DNA from: UBA4782 sp034429195
GTDB lineage: Bacteria > Chloroflexota > Anaerolineae > Anaerolineales > Anaerolineaceae
DNA: 64,000 bases
Direction: 5' to 3'
Assembly: GCA_034429195.1 (NCBI GenBank)
Contig: DAOUGQ010000014.1
Location: forward strand, 1 to 64,000
A program made the translations under genes and the position numbers. Shown here piece after piece: positions 24,982 to 32,975 of this stretch; position 1 is the stretch's first letter, and each line of letters opens with the position of its first letter. A model generated the notes under the pieces. It was not told the origin of the DNA. It saw only the letters and a program-made list of their open reading frames with translations, and ran no database searches.

Positions 24982-25028
24982 AAAAAATGATCCTTCGAGA
25001 ACAATGAGATGTGGACGCATCATTTTTT
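24982..25028. repeat. AT-rich 10-bp inverted repeat
   Basis: AAAAAATGAT (24982-24991) and ATCATTTTTT (25019-25028) are perfect inverted copies 27 bases apart, in non-coding DNA between the terminator and the GNAT pseudogene. The A/T runs make it look like a weak bidirectional terminator, but the stem has few GC pairs. Confidence 0.4.
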
Positions 25029-25128
25029 GCATATTGGTACAATCAACTGGATATCATGTTCAAATGCGGGTTAACAAAACCAACCTCAACTGAACAGGTG
25101 TTGATAATTTTTCACAAAGTCACACCGT

Positions 25129-25428
25129 ATGGAGATTGGTACGCTATCACACAGGCCTGACGGGATCATTCGAGAAATGGGTTTATTGCAATTGCGTCCT
25201 GAAGGGTTCTGCTCTGACTTGATGATCATCATCCCTAATCTTTCCGATCAAGGGAAGGATTATGGTACAGAAACAATCAATTTAATGTTCAACCTTGCTT
25301 TTCTTCATTGAAATACAAATCATATTTTCATTGTTGTTGTTGGCTTGAATTAAACAGCATTGACCTTTTATGAAAAGGTTGGTTTCAGGAAAGAAGGAAT
25401 TTCAGGGGTAGAGATAATTTTTGAATGA
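25129..25428 (+). pseudogene. Degenerate GNAT acetyltransferase (RimJ/RimL type)
   Basis: One reading frame gives GNAT-like sequence interrupted by in-frame stops: an open stretch 25129-25311 ends IPNLSDQGKDYGTETINLMF, the acetyl-CoA loop and following helix. After TGA (25309-25311) and TAA (25351-25353) the same frame continues as FYEKVGFRKEGI, the hallmark GNAT C-terminus, ending at TGA 25426-25428. The N-terminal third is unrecognisable. The region from 24903 to 25548 otherwise holds nothing I can assign. This is a decayed gene, not one read through. Confidence 0.7.
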
Positions 25429-25548
25429 TGAATTCAGTGATTTTTTGATGATGTGCATCCTCAAAAGCGAATACCTCTCGCTGAAGACAGGGTAACAGAG
25501 AAAGCAAAAAGTATCATTTGAAAATACACTGCTGAGGGTCCAGACGAT

Positions 25549-26265
25549 TTATGGAAGACTGATGTTCAGCCAACTTAATATCGCGATAAACAGGGGTGCC
25601 AGAATAAGTGCTGGCAAAAAATTCGCTGAACGAATGGGTTTAAGCTCCAACAATCCACCAAGAGAAATAGCCAGAAGAAGTATTCCTCCAGTAGCGCTCA
25701 TTTCAGTGATCATTGAAGTTGTAAATACACTTTGCGCCTGAGCTGCCAGCAACGAGATCCCACCTTGATAGATCAAGATGGGAAGGGCAGAAAAAGTAAC
25801 ACCAATCCCCATACTGGCAGAAAATGCCAGCGCAGCAAAGCCATCCAAAATTGACTTTACTACCAGAAGCTGATAATCACCCGTCAAACCATCCTGCACG
25901 CTGCCTAGAATAGCAACAGGCCCCACACAGAACAAGAGTGAAGCCATGAGAAAACCACGCACGAAACGTTTCTGATTGCCTTCATCTGTACTTTTTATGA
26001 GGTTCTTTTCTAACCATACAGCCAGATTATTCAATCCATTCTCGATATTCCACCACTCTCCAAGAAGAACACCGATCAATACGCTGAGAATTACAACAAT
26101 GGCGTTCTCTGTTTTAATAAACAGGGAAATGCCATATGCAAATGTGTATAGTCCTAGTCCAATGACGACTGTCTGTCTCAATTTTTCGGGTATCTTAGCG
26201 CCTAGTAGAGTTCCCAGTGTTCCCCCTACCAATATTGTAGCAACATTAAGTATTGTTCCTGTCAT
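25549..26265 (-). CDS. DUF554 family membrane protein
   Basis: A 238-residue polytopic protein with about six to seven hydrophobic helices and the DUF554 opening TGTILNVATILVGGTLGTLLG. Glycine-rich segments (ALAFSASMGIGVTFSALPIL, GGLLELKP) are typical of the family, which is thought to be a transporter but is uncharacterised. It overlaps the end of the adenosyltransferase gene by 4 bp, so both are cotranslated; whether that links it to cobalamin is unknown. Confidence 0.85.
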   Translation of the reverse strand: MTGTILNVATILVGGTLGTLLGAKIPEKLRQTVVIGLGLYTFAYGISLFIKTENAIVVILSVLIGVLLGEWWNIENGLNNLAVWLEKNLIKSTDEGNQKRFVRGFLMASLLFCVGPVAILGSVQDGLTGDYQLLVVKSILDGFAALAFSASMGIGVTFSALPILIYQGGISLLAAQAQSVFTTSMITEMSATGGILLLAISLGGLLELKPIRSANFLPALILAPLFIAILSWLNISLP

Positions 26266-26813
26266 TCTTTCTTCGCCAGTGTAGGCTTTTCCTTTCCTTC
26301 TTGCTGTATCATAGCTATTTCAAGTACAAAACAATAGGATGATAGACGGTTCAAATATTCCAGAATATTTCGATTCTCAAGTTGTCCATTTTCAAATAAT
26401 GCAGAAACACGTCTTTCTGCTCTTCGCACAATGGTACGACCCAAATCCATCATCGCTGAAATGGGTGTATCTCCTGGTACAATGAACTCACGGGGAAGTA
26501 CAATTTCTTTTTCTAATGTAGAAATTCTTTCTTCCAGCCATTCGACCTTTTCTTTTGGGAAAACAGGAAAACGATCTCGTGCATCTGGAGTAACCGCAAT
26601 CTCTGTCATGATCATGAATAGATCTCTTTGAATGGTCAACAATGGTTCTTTCCATGCATCAATTTCAGACATGCTGCGTACCAACCCTAGAGCAGCGTTT
26701 GCCTCATCAAGAGCACCATTCGCCTCAATCCGCGGATCGCTCTTTTTCACCCTGCCTTTTCCTAACAGGCTGGTTAACCCATCGTCTCCTGAACGTGTGT
26801 AGAAAGGTACCAT
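26262..26813 (-). CDS. Cob(I)yrinic acid a,c-diamide adenosyltransferase, PduO type
   Basis: A 183-residue PduO-type ATP:cob(I)alamin adenosyltransferase, which makes adenosylcobalamin. YTRSGDDGLTSLLGKGRVKK is the ATP-binding N-terminus, DEANAALGL the first helix signature, and GRTIVRRAERRVSAL plus NRLSSYCFVLE carry the conserved Arg/Asn contacts. It is a trimeric cytoplasmic enzyme. No other cobalamin genes are near, so it likely serves salvage of corrinoid for mutases or ribonucleotide reductase. Confidence 0.9.
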   Translation of the reverse strand: MVPFYTRSGDDGLTSLLGKGRVKKSDPRIEANGALDEANAALGLVRSMSEIDAWKEPLLTIQRDLFMIMTEIAVTPDARDRFPVFPKEKVEWLEERISTLEKEIVLPREFIVPGDTPISAMMDLGRTIVRRAERRVSALFENGQLENRNILEYLNRLSSYCFVLEIAMIQQEGKEKPTLAKKE

Positions 26814-26831
26814 AATTCTCCTTTACCCAAC

Positions 26832-27389
26832 TTAAATTGACAGATAAAGGTACCAGTAAATGCTTTCTGGAAACCCAGCCTTTAATTCTTCCTCCCAGAC
26901 AAATGGTCCTGCGTGGGATATCTGACGTAAACGGATGTCCAGACCAGTAAGCATTGTTTCTTCGTGATTTCTCATCAAAGGCTCATCACACAGTAAATGA
27001 AGGATCACTCGCCAGCGGACTTGATGACGATAACCAGTAAGAGTATGTTCCTCACCTGCTGCCCAATCTCGAATACACGCTTGCCAGAGATTGAGGCGGG
27101 CAAGGAATTCCTTCTCAGCTTTTAAAATCCAGTTTGATCTCCATCGCTGTCGTATTTCATCGACATGATCCTGATATTGTTTCAACCGTTGGTTTTTTTC
27201 TCCCGACCAAACTACTGCCTGCAGACGAGCTAAAGTAACCAATAAATTACCCAGGGTCAGTTGCAATAGACCCTGGTCGGTATGTTTTTTTAAGAATCCT
27301 CCGAGCGGGTAATACAATTGCGATGAGAGAAGATAATCTTCCAGGCTCGCTGAAGCTTCCTCAAGGTAAATCCAATCCCGCTCCAACAT
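26832..27389 (-). CDS. Hypothetical protein
   Basis: A 185-residue, mostly helical protein rich in Leu, Trp and Arg (LTLGNLLVTLARLQAVVWSGEKNQRLKQYQDHVDEIRQRWRSN is cut here by reading as two helices: about residues 42-66 and 67-90). It has no signal peptide or membrane segment. I do not recognise the family. It lies 11 bp after the oligopeptide-binding gene and 18 bp before the adenosyltransferase gene, so it is part of this operon. Confidence 0.6.
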   Translation of the reverse strand: MLERDWIYLEEASASLEDYLLSSQLYYPLGGFLKKHTDQGLLQLTLGNLLVTLARLQAVVWSGEKNQRLKQYQDHVDEIRQRWRSNWILKAEKEFLARLNLWQACIRDWAAGEEHTLTGYRHQVRWRVILHLLCDEPLMRNHEETMLTGLDIRLRQISHAGPFVWEEELKAGFPESIYWYLYLSI

Positions 27390-27400
27390 AAGAATTCTCT

Positions 27401-29089
27401 CTATGGAGTAGATTGGACTTCTGTTGGTTGTTCAACCACTGGAGCAGCCAGATACCAACCCGTAACAGTTGAGAATCTATCACTGGCATCAAATATTGGT
27501 CCCATGCGAACACCAAGGATCTGTGAATCAACTGCGTAGGAATACACCGGATTATAGAGCAACAACGCAGGTGTCTCTTCGCTAAAGATAACCTGGAAAT
27601 TTCTGTATAAACGAGCTCTCTCTGTCATGTCAGCGGTTACTCGGGCAGTCTCCAAATATTCACTGGCAACCCGGTTGTCCCATTGCGAGTAATTCTGACC
27701 ACCACTGGCTTGTGCCTGATCCCAGAATGGGTATGGATCAGGATCAGGACTATCTATCAGGTTTAAATCGACCAGAGCTGCTTGAAAATCGCGGGCATCA
27801 AGATGGTCTTCTACCAGTGTCTCAAAAGGTACTGCCTGAAGGATTACTTCTACATTAATTTCAGCCCAGTTCTGTTGAATGATCTCTGCCAATGCTAAGT
27901 GCAGGTCATCATCAGGATAAAGCAGGGTGAAGCTGAGCTTTACCCCTTCTTTTTCACGAATGTCCGAACCTTCAGATGGAATAACGTATCCCGCTTCTTT
28001 TAAAAGAGAGATCGCAGCATCCTGATCATAGCTGGTAACAGGGGTTCCTTCATAATACGCCCATGTATCAGGAAGAATTGGTCCTCTAGCCAGTATTGCC
28101 TGTCCTTCCAAAACCTTATCAATCATATACTGACGGTTCAAACCTGCAGATAACGCCTTCCTGACATTCACATCTTGAAAGAATTCCACTTCTGGATCTT
28201 TCAAGTTAAAAAGTATCATTGTCATTTCAGGCATTCTGCCGGTGTAAATAGAAAGGTCTGGTTCGGTCAATGCAGCTTTTAATATTTCTTCACTGATTTT
28301 ACTGATTCCTTGTACCGCGCCATCACGATATGCCTGCAAAGCTGAACTTTCATCAGAATAATATCGGAATACTATTTCGTCTAAAAATGGTTTATCACCA
28401 TAGAATGATTCATTTCGTGAAAGTACAACTCCTCTTATTTGTCCATTTTCCATAATAAAGTGACTGAATCGAAAAGGCCCTGTACCAACAGGTTGCAGGT
28501 TAAAAGAAGCATCTACCATCTTATCTACAGTAAGGCCATCCAACAGATGGCGGGGTAAAATGCCAAAATCTAGATAATCAAGAAATGGCGAATAGGCTTC
28601 GGGAAGTTTGAATTGCACTGTCGCTGAATCCAATGCAATAACATCTATCTCATTCCAGAAACTTTTCAGGTCTTCGGGAAGAACAGATTCTGCACTTCGC
28701 ATTAATTCAACAGTGAAAATAATATCATCAGCGCTGACAGGTGTTCCATCATGCCATACGGCTCCCGGACGTAACGCAAAGTTATAGATAGTTCCGTCTT
28801 TTGAAATTCCCCAACTTTCAGCCAGGTCAGGCTGAGGAGTACCCCTGCCATCAAAACTAACCAGGCCTCTGAATAATAACCGGTCGATATCCTTATCAAC
28901 CTGATTATCACTATCTAAAAGTGGGTTCAAACGTTGAAAATTACCGATCAGTGCTTCGGTATAAGTACCACCCTGGCTGGGTGTTGATTGTATAGAAGTA
29001 TTGCTTTGGGGTTGCTCAACAAGCAGCAGAATCCCCACAACCAGACCAGTGATCAATAAGATTGCAATTTGCCATCGAAATCGTTTCAT
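27401..29089 (-). CDS. Peptide/oligopeptide ABC substrate-binding protein (SBP family 5)
   Basis: A 562-residue extracytoplasmic solute receptor. A membrane helix at 6-23 has no Cys after it, so it is anchored by an uncleaved or type I signal rather than lipid. GTYTEALIGNFQRLNPLL, DLAESWGISKDGTIYNFALRPGA and the WHDGTPVSADDIIF block are the family-5 signatures. No permease or ATPase is adjacent, making it an orphan receptor. The ATG at 29089 lies six bases after a TATAAT and has no ribosome site, suggesting a leaderless message. Confidence 0.88.
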   Translation of the reverse strand: MKRFRWQIAILLITGLVVGILLLVEQPQSNTSIQSTPSQGGTYTEALIGNFQRLNPLLDSDNQVDKDIDRLLFRGLVSFDGRGTPQPDLAESWGISKDGTIYNFALRPGAVWHDGTPVSADDIIFTVELMRSAESVLPEDLKSFWNEIDVIALDSATVQFKLPEAYSPFLDYLDFGILPRHLLDGLTVDKMVDASFNLQPVGTGPFRFSHFIMENGQIRGVVLSRNESFYGDKPFLDEIVFRYYSDESSALQAYRDGAVQGISKISEEILKAALTEPDLSIYTGRMPEMTMILFNLKDPEVEFFQDVNVRKALSAGLNRQYMIDKVLEGQAILARGPILPDTWAYYEGTPVTSYDQDAAISLLKEAGYVIPSEGSDIREKEGVKLSFTLLYPDDDLHLALAEIIQQNWAEINVEVILQAVPFETLVEDHLDARDFQAALVDLNLIDSPDPDPYPFWDQAQASGGQNYSQWDNRVASEYLETARVTADMTERARLYRNFQVIFSEETPALLLYNPVYSYAVDSQILGVRMGPIFDASDRFSTVTGWYLAAPVVEQPTEVQSTP

Positions 29090-29095
29090 AGCCTA

Positions 29096-29101
29096 ATTAT
29101 A
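29096..29101 (-). promoter_or_regulatory. -10 element for the SBP gene
   Basis: On the minus strand TATAAT (29101-29096) begins just after the T-tract of the secG terminator; the ATG is six bases beyond, at 29089. No clear -35 is found. Confidence 0.45.
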
Positions 29102-29104
29102 TAT

Positions 29105-29138
29105 AAAAAAGGGCGTCCTCCTTGCCGGAGTTCCGCCC
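29105..29138 (-). terminator. Terminator after the secG 3' region
   Basis: Minus strand: GGGCG ... CGCCC (29138-29111) with an inner CTCC/GGAG stem and tandem G-A appositions in the internal loop, followed by six T (29110-29105). It would end secG transcripts immediately before the SBP promoter. Confidence 0.75.
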
Positions 29139-29228
29139 AAATTCGCTCATTGTAATTGGCATTTAAAGCTGCCCAATAGCCGGGCTTCTGAGTCTCAGGT
29201 GATCTATCCGTCGATTCTCAGATGTCGC
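29139..29228 (-). ncRNA. Possible structured RNA in the secG 3' region
   Basis: Between the secG stop and the terminator are about 90 bases of non-coding, moderately GC-rich sequence with two further hairpins on the minus strand: TCTGAG paired with CTCAGA, and GCCC-ggctatt-GGGC flanked by AAGC/GCTT. It is not a tRNA, SRP or 6S RNA that I can recognise. It could be a 3'UTR-derived small RNA or an attenuator for the SBP gene. Structure is read by eye. Confidence 0.4.
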
Positions 29229-29465
29229 TTATGCCAAATTACCAATGTAAATGGTTACCAGTGTGAGAATAAAGAAGACCACACTTAAAACGATCGTGAT
29301 CCAAAACAAGGTTTTTTCAATCCCGCGGCGTGTGCTGAAAACATTGCTTGTTTCAGATCCAGACAAGCCACCCAAACCAATACCCTTGTTCTGTAAAATA
29401 ACACTGGCAATCAATGCGATTGACGTTATAATCAGCGCAATATAGAAATAACTTTGAAGAGTCAC
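29229..29465 (-). CDS. secG: Preprotein translocase subunit SecG
   Basis: A 78-residue protein with two membrane helices (5-23 and 53-73) separated by the typical glycine-rich loop GIGLGGLSGSETSNVFSTRRGIEKTL. SecG assists SecYEG-mediated export. The GTG start at 29465 has GGAGG seven bases upstream, and a strong promoter lies at 29497-29526. It is followed by an unusual structured 3' region. Confidence 0.93.
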   Translation of the reverse strand: MTLQSYFYIALIITSIALIASVILQNKGIGLGGLSGSETSNVFSTRRGIEKTLFWITIVLSVVFFILTLVTIYIGNLA

Positions 29466-29496
29466 GCGTATCCTCCAATATCTTTAAAGCACACCG

Positions 29497-29526
29497 ATTA
29501 TACCTGTATCCGACTGGAATCGTCAA
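29497..29526 (-). promoter_or_regulatory. Sigma70-type promoter for secG
   Basis: Minus strand TTGACG (29526-29521), 18 bases, then a perfect TATAAT (29502-29497), with the GTG start of secG about 30 bases downstream. The -35 abuts the start codon of the divergent PHP gene. Confidence 0.75.
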
Positions 29527-29530
29527 CAAA

Positions 29531-30601
29531 ATGGCAGAAATTATTCTAAACCTTCATATCCATACAACATATTCTGATGGCTCAGGTACCCACGCAGAAG
29601 TTGCAAAAGCAGCATTAAAAAGCGGAATTGTGGATGCGGTGATCATCACAGATCACAATGTCTATGTTCATGATGTAGAAAAATATTATGAAAAAGATGA
29701 TCGGAAGATCCTTTTGTTGGTTGGCGAAGAGATCCATGATCAGGCACGCGATCCACAAAAAAACCACCTTTTAGCATTCAACACCAATCGCGAGCTGGCT
29801 ACTTTTGCACGTAACCCGCAACGCCTGATCGATCAGGTAAATTTGGCAGGAGGTCTTAGCTTTTTGGCACATCCTACAGATGCTGCTCTTCCTCTCTTCC
29901 ATGAGACAGACATAACCTGGGATAGCTGGGATGTCAGGAATTACACAGGTATCGAATTATGGAATGCGATGAGCGAGTTCAAAACAGTGGTCAAATCATG
30001 GCTTGATGCACTTAAACATGCCTTTTTTCCCGAACTTATTGCACAGCATCCCGATCCAATCCTGCTTGAGCATTGGGATAAACTGCTTGCTGAAGGGATG
30101 AAAGTCGTCGTAATAGGGGGATCAGACTCTCACCAGCTCCATTACCATTTGGGTCCATTCTTAAAAGTTATTTTTCCTTATGAGTTTCACTTCCGTTGTG
30201 TCAATACCCACCTTCAAACCGCCCATTCCCTGACCGGTGATATGGTGACAGATAAAAAAATGATTTATGAAGCGTTAGAAAAAGGTCATTGTTTTATCGG
30301 ATATGACCTGCCTGCCCCCACCACCGGGTTTCATTTTTCCGCCCAGGGACGAGATTGCGTTGCATCTATGGGTGATGAGATTATCTCACCTGAAAGCATC
30401 ACACTACAGATACATACCCCTGCACCAGCTAATATCCGGTTGCTTTGCAATGGTGAGGTCGTAGATGCATGGGCGCAACGGGAAGTATGTACCTTTACAA
30501 CAAAAACTCCCGGCGCCTACCGGGTAGAAGCAACCATCAATTTTCTCAATAAAGAACGTGGGTGGATTTACAGTAACCCAATTTACTACAAGAACAAATG
30601 A
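29531..30601 (+). CDS. PHP domain metal-dependent phosphoesterase
   Basis: A 356-residue protein with a PHP domain in its first 230 residues: LHIHTTYSDGSGTHAEVAKAA (HxH), ITDHN, the Glu in VGEEIHDQ, LAHPTD and the final GGSDSH. All metal ligands of a PHP active site can be seen. The C-terminal 90 residues form a beta-rich domain of unknown role (ESITLQIHTPAPANIRLLCNGEVVD). Substrates of such stand-alone PHP proteins include nucleoside phosphates and bisphosphates. No ribosome site precedes the ATG. Confidence 0.85.
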   Translation: MAEIILNLHIHTTYSDGSGTHAEVAKAALKSGIVDAVIITDHNVYVHDVEKYYEKDDRKILLLVGEEIHDQARDPQKNHLLAFNTNRELATFARNPQRLIDQVNLAGGLSFLAHPTDAALPLFHETDITWDSWDVRNYTGIELWNAMSEFKTVVKSWLDALKHAFFPELIAQHPDPILLEHWDKLLAEGMKVVVIGGSDSHQLHYHLGPFLKVIFPYEFHFRCVNTHLQTAHSLTGDMVTDKKMIYEALEKGHCFIGYDLPAPTTGFHFSAQGRDCVASMGDEIISPESITLQIHTPAPANIRLLCNGEVVDAWAQREVCTFTTKTPGAYRVEATINFLNKERGWIYSNPIYYKNK

Positions 30602-31077
30602 TCACAAATAACGTAACCCGTTTATTGGATGCAAAAAAAATATCCTATAAGGCATATGAGCTGCCTATAGAAAAATTAGGTGCACAAGAAGCTGCAGCAA
30701 TCCTGGGAGTTCCTGCCAATCAAGTTTATAAGACGATCGTCATTCAACGGGAATCCAGAGGAAAACCCATTTTGGCTATTGTTTCAGGAGAATGTATCGT
30801 TGATCTGAAAAAGCTTGCTGCTGCAGTGGGTGAAAAAAAAGTCCGGTTGACCACTCAGAAAGAAGCCGAAGAGTTGACCGGATTGCTCGCAGGTGGGATA
30901 TCCCCTCTTGCATTGCTTAATAAAGGTTTTCAGGTAATTCTGGATGATAGCGCCAAAGCATTCGATAAAATTTACATTTCCGGTGGACAACGTGGGATCA
31001 ATATCTTAATCCAGGTGAAAGACCTAATGGAACTCACCCACGCAAAAATGAACCAGATTTCAAGCCCAGAAATTTAG
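30598..31077 (+). CDS. ybaK: YbaK/EbsC-type aminoacyl-tRNA deacylase
   Basis: A 159-residue trans-editing domain of the YbaK family, which hydrolyses mischarged Cys-tRNA(Pro) and related species. GAQEAAAILGVPANQVYKTIVI is the conserved N-terminal block with the catalytic Lys in VYKT, followed by AAAVGEKKVRLTTQKEAEELTG and GGISPLAL. Its ATG overlaps the PHP stop by 4 bp, and its own stop overlaps the convergent rtcB stop by 4 bp. Confidence 0.9.
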   Translation: MITNNVTRLLDAKKISYKAYELPIEKLGAQEAAAILGVPANQVYKTIVIQRESRGKPILAIVSGECIVDLKKLAAAVGEKKVRLTTQKEAEELTGLLAGGISPLALLNKGFQVILDDSAKAFDKIYISGGQRGINILIQVKDLMELTHAKMNQISSPEI

Positions 31078-32525
31078 CCTTTAATGACAGCTACTGGCAG
31101 CAATCGTGCGACTTTTCGCGCCATTCCTACTTCACTGACCGTTTGTACTACTGCATCTACATCTTTATATGCCTGAGGTGCTTCTTCAGCCAGCCCTGGC
31201 AATGAGCCCGCCTGCACGAAAATCCCCCGTTTTTCCAGGTTATTTCGCAATTCATCCCCTCGGATCGAATGTTTCGCTTTATTTCGGCTCATTAATCTGC
31301 CAGCCCCATGACAACACGACCCAAAAGATATTGCCATACTTTCTATTGTTCCAACTAAAACCCATGAAGCAGTGCCCATACTGCCAGGCACAAGCACTGG
31401 TTGTCCTATCTTTTGAAATTCTTCAGGAATCTCTGTAGAGCCAGGACCAAAAGCACGCGTGGCTCCTTTTCGATGTACGCATACCCGCTGCGGTTTTCCA
31501 TCAATAATATGTGTTTCAAGCTTTCCCATATTGTGAGCAATATCATATATCTGATAAAGACTGGCGTCTTTTACTTTCCCAGCGAAAACTGTTTCAAAAG
31601 CGATGCGCACATTGTGAGCAAGGATTTGTCGGTTCGCAAAGGCGTAATTAGCTGCACATGTCATAGCGGAGAGGTATTGCTTCCCTTCCGGCGAATCCAG
31701 GGGAGCACACACCAATTCTCGGTCTGCCAAATCGATTCCGTAGCGTTTTGTAATCGACTGAAAGCTTTGCACATAATCTGTACAAATCTGGTGCCCAAAT
31801 CCGCGCGACCCACAGTGGATTTGCACAACCAGGCAGCCCTCTTCCAGCCCAATAATGCCAGCAGAATTTTCATCAAAAATTGTATCCACCACATCTACTT
31901 CCAGAAAGTGATTGCCAGCCCCTAATGTGCCCAACTGGGGACGCCCACGTTCTTTTGCCCTGCTGCTAACCGCTCCGGGGTCAGCACCGGGAAGACAGCC
32001 TTCGCCTTCTGTTCGCCGCAAGTCTTGAGGGGTACCATACCCTTGTTTGAATGCCCATCCCGATCCCTGCCGGCAAACCTGGTCAAGTTCTTTCTCAGTC
32101 ATATTCCTGGCACCTTTGGTGCCAACACCACTGGGGCAAGATTGATCCAATGCAACAGCCAGGTCACGCAAGAATGATTTCGCTTCATCAAAGTAAACCC
32201 GTGAAGCAAGCAACCGCACACCACAATTGATGTCATACCCTATCGCTCCAGGACTTATCACTCCATCGGGGTAACGCATGGCTGCCACTCCACCTATCGG
32301 GAAGCCATACCCTTGATGAACATCCGGCATGACAACCACCTGTCCTACCACACCTGGAAGACTAGCTGCATTCACCGCCTGCTCTAGAGAGAGATCATCC
32401 ATTGCTGCATCCAGCAATCGTTTGCTGGCAAATATCTTCACTGGAACGTGCATCCCAGCCCGGAATGATCTGGGAATTTCCCATTCAAACTCATTCACTT
32501 TACGTAAGGCATTAAAACTAACCAT
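31074..32525 (-). CDS. rtcB: RNA-splicing ligase RtcB
   Basis: A 483-residue GTP-dependent RNA ligase joining 3'-phosphate or 2',3'-cyclic phosphate ends to 5'-OH ends. The Mn ligands are visible in VVMPDVHQGYGFPIGG, GYDINCGVRLL (Asp and Cys), LGTLGAGNHFLEVD, QIHCGSRGFGHQ and IYDIAHNMGK. The guanylylated His is in VCVHRKGATRAF. Length is typical. The archease gene lies 11 bp upstream, so the ligase and its activator form an operon. No RtcA or RtcR is seen. Confidence 0.95.
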   Translation of the reverse strand: MVSFNALRKVNEFEWEIPRSFRAGMHVPVKIFASKRLLDAAMDDLSLEQAVNAASLPGVVGQVVVMPDVHQGYGFPIGGVAAMRYPDGVISPGAIGYDINCGVRLLASRVYFDEAKSFLRDLAVALDQSCPSGVGTKGARNMTEKELDQVCRQGSGWAFKQGYGTPQDLRRTEGEGCLPGADPGAVSSRAKERGRPQLGTLGAGNHFLEVDVVDTIFDENSAGIIGLEEGCLVVQIHCGSRGFGHQICTDYVQSFQSITKRYGIDLADRELVCAPLDSPEGKQYLSAMTCAANYAFANRQILAHNVRIAFETVFAGKVKDASLYQIYDIAHNMGKLETHIIDGKPQRVCVHRKGATRAFGPGSTEIPEEFQKIGQPVLVPGSMGTASWVLVGTIESMAISFGSCCHGAGRLMSRNKAKHSIRGDELRNNLEKRGIFVQAGSLPGLAEEAPQAYKDVDAVVQTVSEVGMARKVARLLPVAVIKG

Positions 32526-32536
32526 ATCAACCTCAA

Positions 32537-32953
32537 CTACACATCAAAAACCAAAACAACTTCGAGCAATTCCCCCTTCTTTTCGATTTTTAAATTATGA
32601 AAGGTAACCGCTTTTATCTCTTTCTTCATTTCTCGTAAAAACATGCAGTGAAAAACACCATGGAATGTATCACCGAGAATAGAAATATCCGTTTTAACGG
32701 GCACCATCATTCTGGTTTCAATCATAAAAAGGATTTCATTCAAGAAAGCTACAAGGAGGCTTTCATCGTCTGGAGCCTGCAGATCAATGATCTGGCCAAC
32801 AGACTGTCCGGGAAGATATTCAACCTTCATCATTTGTAGCATCGCTATCATGCATTCAGAAAATAATTCTGGCAGATTAGTCGCCCAGACTTTTACAGAC
32901 CAATCAGCAGTATGACTGACTTCTTCATATCCAATATTCAAAATATGCTCCAT
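32537..32953 (-). CDS. Archease, RtcB cofactor
   Basis: A 138-residue archease that speeds RtcB guanylylation. HTADWSVKVWATNLPELFSECMIAM contains the conserved His-x-x-Asp metal site; the acidic LQAPDDESLLVAFLNEILFMIE segment and the C-terminal AVTFHNLKIEK-ELLEVVLVFDV match the family. The ATG at 32953 has AGAGG directly against it, and the -10 element is only 11 bases away, giving a leader of about five bases at most. Confidence 0.92.
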   Translation of the reverse strand: MEHILNIGYEEVSHTADWSVKVWATNLPELFSECMIAMLQMMKVEYLPGQSVGQIIDLQAPDDESLLVAFLNEILFMIETRMMVPVKTDISILGDTFHGVFHCMFLREMKKEIKAVTFHNLKIEKKGELLEVVLVFDV

Positions 32954-32960
32954 CCTCTTG

Positions 32961-32970
32961 TATAATTATA
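32961..32970. promoter_or_regulatory. Palindromic divergent -10 (TATAATTATA)
   Basis: TATAATTATA contains a perfect TATAAT on each strand: 32961-32966 for the FHA gene (ATG 32976) and 32970-32965 for archease-rtcB (ATG 32953). The two ATG codons are only 22 bases apart, so both messages must be leaderless or nearly so and the two promoters should exclude one another. Confidence 0.6.
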
Positions 32971-32975
32971 CCGAG

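Noticed and set aside
24982..25028. AT-rich inverted repeat as a proper bidirectional terminator
   Set aside because: The stem has a single GC pair and a 27-base loop; a much better terminator already lies at 24873-24902.
29139..29228. The secG 3' region as SRP RNA, 6S RNA or a tRNA-Leu (a frequent secG neighbour)
   Set aside because: No SRP tetraloop core, no 6S open bubble with long closing stem, and no cloverleaf could be drawn.
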